A DNA stretch of 9,872 bases, taken from NCBI GenBank assembly GCA_003694325.1, contig RFKJ01000774.1, forward strand, positions 1 through 9,872. Direction: 5' to 3'. Under the pieces are notes generated by a model. It worked only from the letters and a program-made list of their open reading frames with translations. It was not told where the DNA came from and did no database searches. Source of the stretch: Deltaproteobacteria bacterium (GTDB lineage: Bacteria; Myxococcota_A; UBA796; UBA2385). Within the stretch, counting starts at the first letter, position 1, and each line of letters opens with the position of its first letter. Below, in pieces: positions 6,403-9,872 of this stretch. Position numbers and translations under genes: made by a program.

Positions 6403-6928
6403 CACTTGCTCCCCGAGACGGTGACCTCGATGGCGCCAGCAGCGAGCAGCTTGTTCTTCCACTCCTCCACCGCCGCGCCCGCGAGGCCGTTGATGATGAT
6501 GCCGAAGCAGTCGTCGCTGAACCGGGCGTCGGTGACCTCCTCCTGCAGTCCAAACGACGGCAGCCGGCACATCACGATGAGCCCGATGAGGGTCGCCAGG
6601 CATCCCCAGAAGACCGTGGCCTCGAAGGTGATCACCATGAAGGCCGGTACCGACACCAGCGGCTTGCCGGCGGGGATGATCATCGGCCAGTTCAGGTGGG
6701 TCAGCGAGGCCAGCGAGAAGCCGGCGGTGCCCCCGAAGATCGCGCCGGTGAGGGTGAACCAGCGCACCGGGCTGGGGCGCCCCTCGTAGATCAGCTCCTC
6801 GATCTCGTGGCGCGGCAGGGGGGCCGTGACCACGAAGTCGGGCAACCGGGCCCGCTTGACGGCGGCGATGCCGTCGACGAGGGAGTCGAGGTGGGCGAAG
6901 ACGGCCTTGACGGTCGTGCCTTCGGCGC

Positions 6929-6932
<4 letters not shown>
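6402..6932 (-). CDS. actD: Alternative Complex III subunit ActD (DUF3341)
   Basis: ActD is a small membrane subunit of ACIII with no cofactor. The 176-residue product has the DUF3341 pattern: a soluble N-terminal alpha/beta part (VFAHLDSLVDGIAAVKRA), the motif PLPRHEIEELI (38-48), two transmembrane helices at about 58-78 and 93-120 separated by a loop with LNWPMI, and a C-terminal soluble part (RFSDDCFGI, then a helix at 153-166). The second helix region carries TFEATVFWG (102-110), typical of the family. The ATG at 6932 overlaps the actC stop by four bases (ATGA), with AGGAGG 4 nt upstream inside actC. The protein probably supports assembly or contacts ActC; its exact role is not settled in the family. 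Confidence 0.92.
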
Positions 6933-8254
<1,322 letters not shown>

Positions 8255-8261
8255 TGCAGGG

Positions 8262-8267
8262 CCCTCC
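8262..8267 (-). promoter_or_regulatory. Ribosome binding site fixing the actC start at GTG 8254
   Basis: On the minus strand the actB stop TGA is followed at once by GGAGGG and, 7 nt later, by GTG. This strong site favours a start at 8254 over the upstream in-frame ATG at 8356 or the downstream Met at residue 14. Confidence 0.7.
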
Positions 8268-9872
8268 TCAGTGGTGGCCGCCGGCGGCGGGTGCTTCGCT
8301 GCCGTGGGTGTCTTCCGAGCCGTGGGCCGAGCCGTGGCCGTCGCCATGGCCCCCACCGTGGCCGCCCCCGTGGGCGACGCTCGGAATGTGGTTGATGCGG
8401 GCGAGGTAGCGGACGCCGGGCTTGGTGTTCAGCTCACCGAGCATGGTGTAGGCGCGCTCGTCGGCGAACTGCTCGCCGAGCTTGCTGTCGGAGACCTTGG
8501 CGTTGCCGAACACCATGGCGTCGGCCGGGCAGGCCCGGGCGCAGGCGGTGAGGTCGTTCAACTCCTCGGCCGGCACGGTCTGGTGCTCGTCCCGCCACCG
8601 GTCCTTGATCGCCCGGATCCGCTGGATGCAGAAGGTGCACTTCTCCATCACGCCCATGTCCCGCGTGGACACGTCGGGGTTGAGCATGAGGTTGAACGAG
8701 TCCGGCCACCGGTAGGAGTGGTAGTTGAACCGCCGAGCGCTGTACGGGCAGTTGTTGGCGCAGTAGCGCGTGCCCACGCAGCGGTTGTAGATCATGGCGT
8801 TGAGGCCATCGAGGTTGTGGTAGGTGGCCAGGACCGGGCAGACGCCCTCGCACGGGGCGTGGCTGCACTGCTGACACATGACCGGCTGGAATCGAACGTC
8901 GGGGTGTTCGCCCTCGCCCTCGAAGTAGCGGGACAGTCGGATCCATCCCATGTACCGGGACTTCTGGATCTGGGCGGGGCCCACCACCGGGATGTTGTTC
9001 TCGGAGTGGCAGGCCGTCATGCAGGCGCCGCACCCGGTGCAGCGGTTGAGGTCGACGGCCAGGGCGAACCGGTAGGTGGGGTGGTCGGGCTCCGGGAACA
9101 TGTCGTGGAGGCCGGCCTTTTCCAGGCGTTCGTCCGTCGGCGGGTGGTGCTGGGGCACGATGCTGCCCGGACCGTCGCCCTTGCCGAGGTCCTCCCGGCT
9201 CACGACGTAGTTGATGTGCCGCCCGTCCTGGTCGATGTTGCCGATGTAGGGCAGGGTCCGGGACCGGCCGCCGGTGCGGGAGGCCTTGACCGCCCCCCCG
9301 CTGTAGACCAGCGCGCCACTGGCGTCGTCCACCCGGACGTCGGCGATGTCGACGGGGTTGGCGCCGAACCGGGTGTACCGGCCCCCGGTGCGCTTGCCGT
9401 TGCCCATGACCACGGCGATCACGTCGTCGCGGACGGAGGGGTTGGCGAAGAAGTCGACCTCGATGTCGCCGCGGCTGGTCGAGATCTTCACCAGGTCGCC
9501 CTTCTCCAGGCCGAGACCGGCCGCGGTCCTGGGCGACATCTCGGCCCAGGTCGTCCAGGTCAACGAGCTGACCGGCTCCGGCACCTCCTGGGCCCAGGGC
9601 TTGTTGGCGTGCCGCCCGTCATACAGGAACGGGTGGGCGAAGAGCGTCAGGGTGACGCCGTCGGCAGTTCCGCCGGAGCGCGGGGCGGTGGCGAGCTGGA
9701 ATTCCGCGCCGCGGGCAGCCGCCGGCTTGAACCAGCCTCCCCGCTGCAGGGCCGCCACCCACCAGGTCTCGAAGTCGCCGGGTCGGCCGGCGGCGTCCCA
9801 CACCACCGCCTGCCACCAGGTCTTGAGCCAGGTCGGGAAGTCGGGGGCGGTCAGGTCGGGCAGGGGCAGGGG
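8268..9872 (-). CDS. actB: Alternative Complex III subunit ActB, C-terminal 534 residues (5' end outside window)
   Basis: ActB is the large peripheral subunit of ACIII, which carries the iron-sulfur clusters between quinol oxidation at ActC and the cytochromes. Intact ActB has about 1000 residues and an N-terminal molybdopterin-oxidoreductase-like domain that binds no molybdenum. The frame is open through the right edge, so the N-terminal half is missing. Fragment residues 1 to about 235 are the end of that domain, with a domain-IV-like barrel (LEKGDLVKISTSRGDIEVDF). The ferredoxin part has four cysteine motifs: CTGCGACMTAC (278-288), CQQCSHAPCEGVC (333-345), CVGTRYCANNC (365-375), and CTFC (412-415) with CARAC (444-448). 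The fragment contains exactly 15 cysteines, matching three [4Fe-4S] and one [3Fe-4S] cluster as described for ActB. The C-terminus is a histidine/glycine tail. The stop at 8268 abuts the actC ribosome binding site. Confidence 0.95.
   Translation of the reverse strand, partial: PLPLPDLTAPDFPTWLKTWWQAVVWDAAGRPGDFETWWVAALQRGGWFKPAAARGAEFQLATAPRSGGTADGVTLTLFAHPFLYDGRHANKPWAQEVPEPVSSLTWTTWAEMSPRTAAGLGLEKGDLVKISTSRGDIEVDFFANPSVRDDVIAVVMGNGKRTGGRYTRFGANPVDIADVRVDDASGALVYSGGAVKASRTGGRSRTLPYIGNIDQDGRHINYVVSREDLGKGDGPGSIVPQHHPPTDERLEKAGLHDMFPEPDHPTYRFALAVDLNRCTGCGACMTACHSENNIPVVGPAQIQKSRYMGWIRLSRYFEGEGEHPDVRFQPVMCQQCSHAPCEGVCPVLATYHNLDGLNAMIYNRCVGTRYCANNCPYSARRFNYHSYRWPDSFNLMLNPDVSTRDMGVMEKCTFCIQRIRAIKDRWRDEHQTVPAEELNDLTACARACPADAMVFGNAKVSDSKLGEQFADERAYTMLGELNTKPGVRYLARINHIPSVAHGGGHGGGHGDGHGSAHGSEDTHGSEAPAAGGHH
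8271..8372 (-). repeat. Histidine/glycine-rich C-terminal tail of ActB with four-residue periodicity
   Basis: The last 34 residues of ActB contain eight histidines. The first five are spaced exactly four residues apart (HGGGHGGGHGDGHGSAH), and the protein ends in GGHH. At the DNA level this is an imperfect 12-bp repeat of a CCGTGGCC-like unit on the plus strand. It could bind metal ions or act as a flexible tail; either is inference. Confidence 0.6.

Noticed and set aside
8255..8356. N-terminal extension of ActC to ATG 8356
   Set aside because: It overlaps the end of actB by about 90 nt and encodes Ala/Thr/Pro-rich sequence; GTG 8254 has a strong ribosome binding site directly after the actB stop.
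8271..8372. Short tandem DNA repeat as a non-coding element
   Set aside because: The 12-bp periodicity is explained by the His-Gly codon repeat at the end of actB, in frame up to the stop.

Overview
This window is G+C-rich throughout and densely coding, with no mobile element, CRISPR array or RNA gene that I can recognise. The gene content points to a Gram-negative bacterium of the Myxococcota or a related former-Deltaproteobacterial lineage. The pointers are an Alternative Complex III (ACIII) operon, PilZ and DUF4388 regulatory modules, and an EF-P/EpmB modification pair. The lineage is inferred from domain content; there is no rRNA marker here.

Layout. Positions 1-180 (+) hold the end of a PilZ-like protein. 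A short convergent gap with GC-rich hairpins follows. On the minus strand are fabG (284-1009) and, upstream of it, efp (1037-1609), 27 nt apart and probably co-transcribed. A 106-nt divergent gap separates efp from an epmB-like radical-SAM aminomutase gene on the plus strand (1716-2735). One base after its stop begins a 547-residue DUF4388 protein with a degenerate J-domain and a TPR-like tail (2737-4380). A convergent gap with a perfect 10-bp inverted repeat (4429-4450) separates this block from the ACIII operon. That operon runs on the minus strand from the right edge: actB (5' truncated by the window), actC, actD, actE and actF, ending at 4499.

How the genes work together. ActB-F are subunits of the quinol:electron-acceptor oxidoreductase that replaces the bc1 complex in many bacteria. 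ActC and ActF are ten-helix NrfD-type membrane proteins that handle quinol. ActB carries the iron-sulfur relay, ActE is a monohaem cytochrome c, and ActD is a small two-helix subunit. ActA should lie just beyond the right edge. No terminal oxidase gene follows actF. In the left half, EF-P relieves ribosome stalling at polyproline, and the neighbouring EpmB-like enzyme probably makes the beta-lysine that is attached to EF-P Lys35. FabG reduces 3-oxoacyl-ACP in fatty acid synthesis.

Most of the window is recognisable conserved biology. The points most worth a second look are the DUF4388 protein with an inactivated J-domain motif (HPD replaced by TPA) coupled to epmB, the KAM-like active-site residues in the short EpmB-like enzyme, and the period-4 histidine tail of ActB. 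I did not find convincing evidence of a wholly new system.
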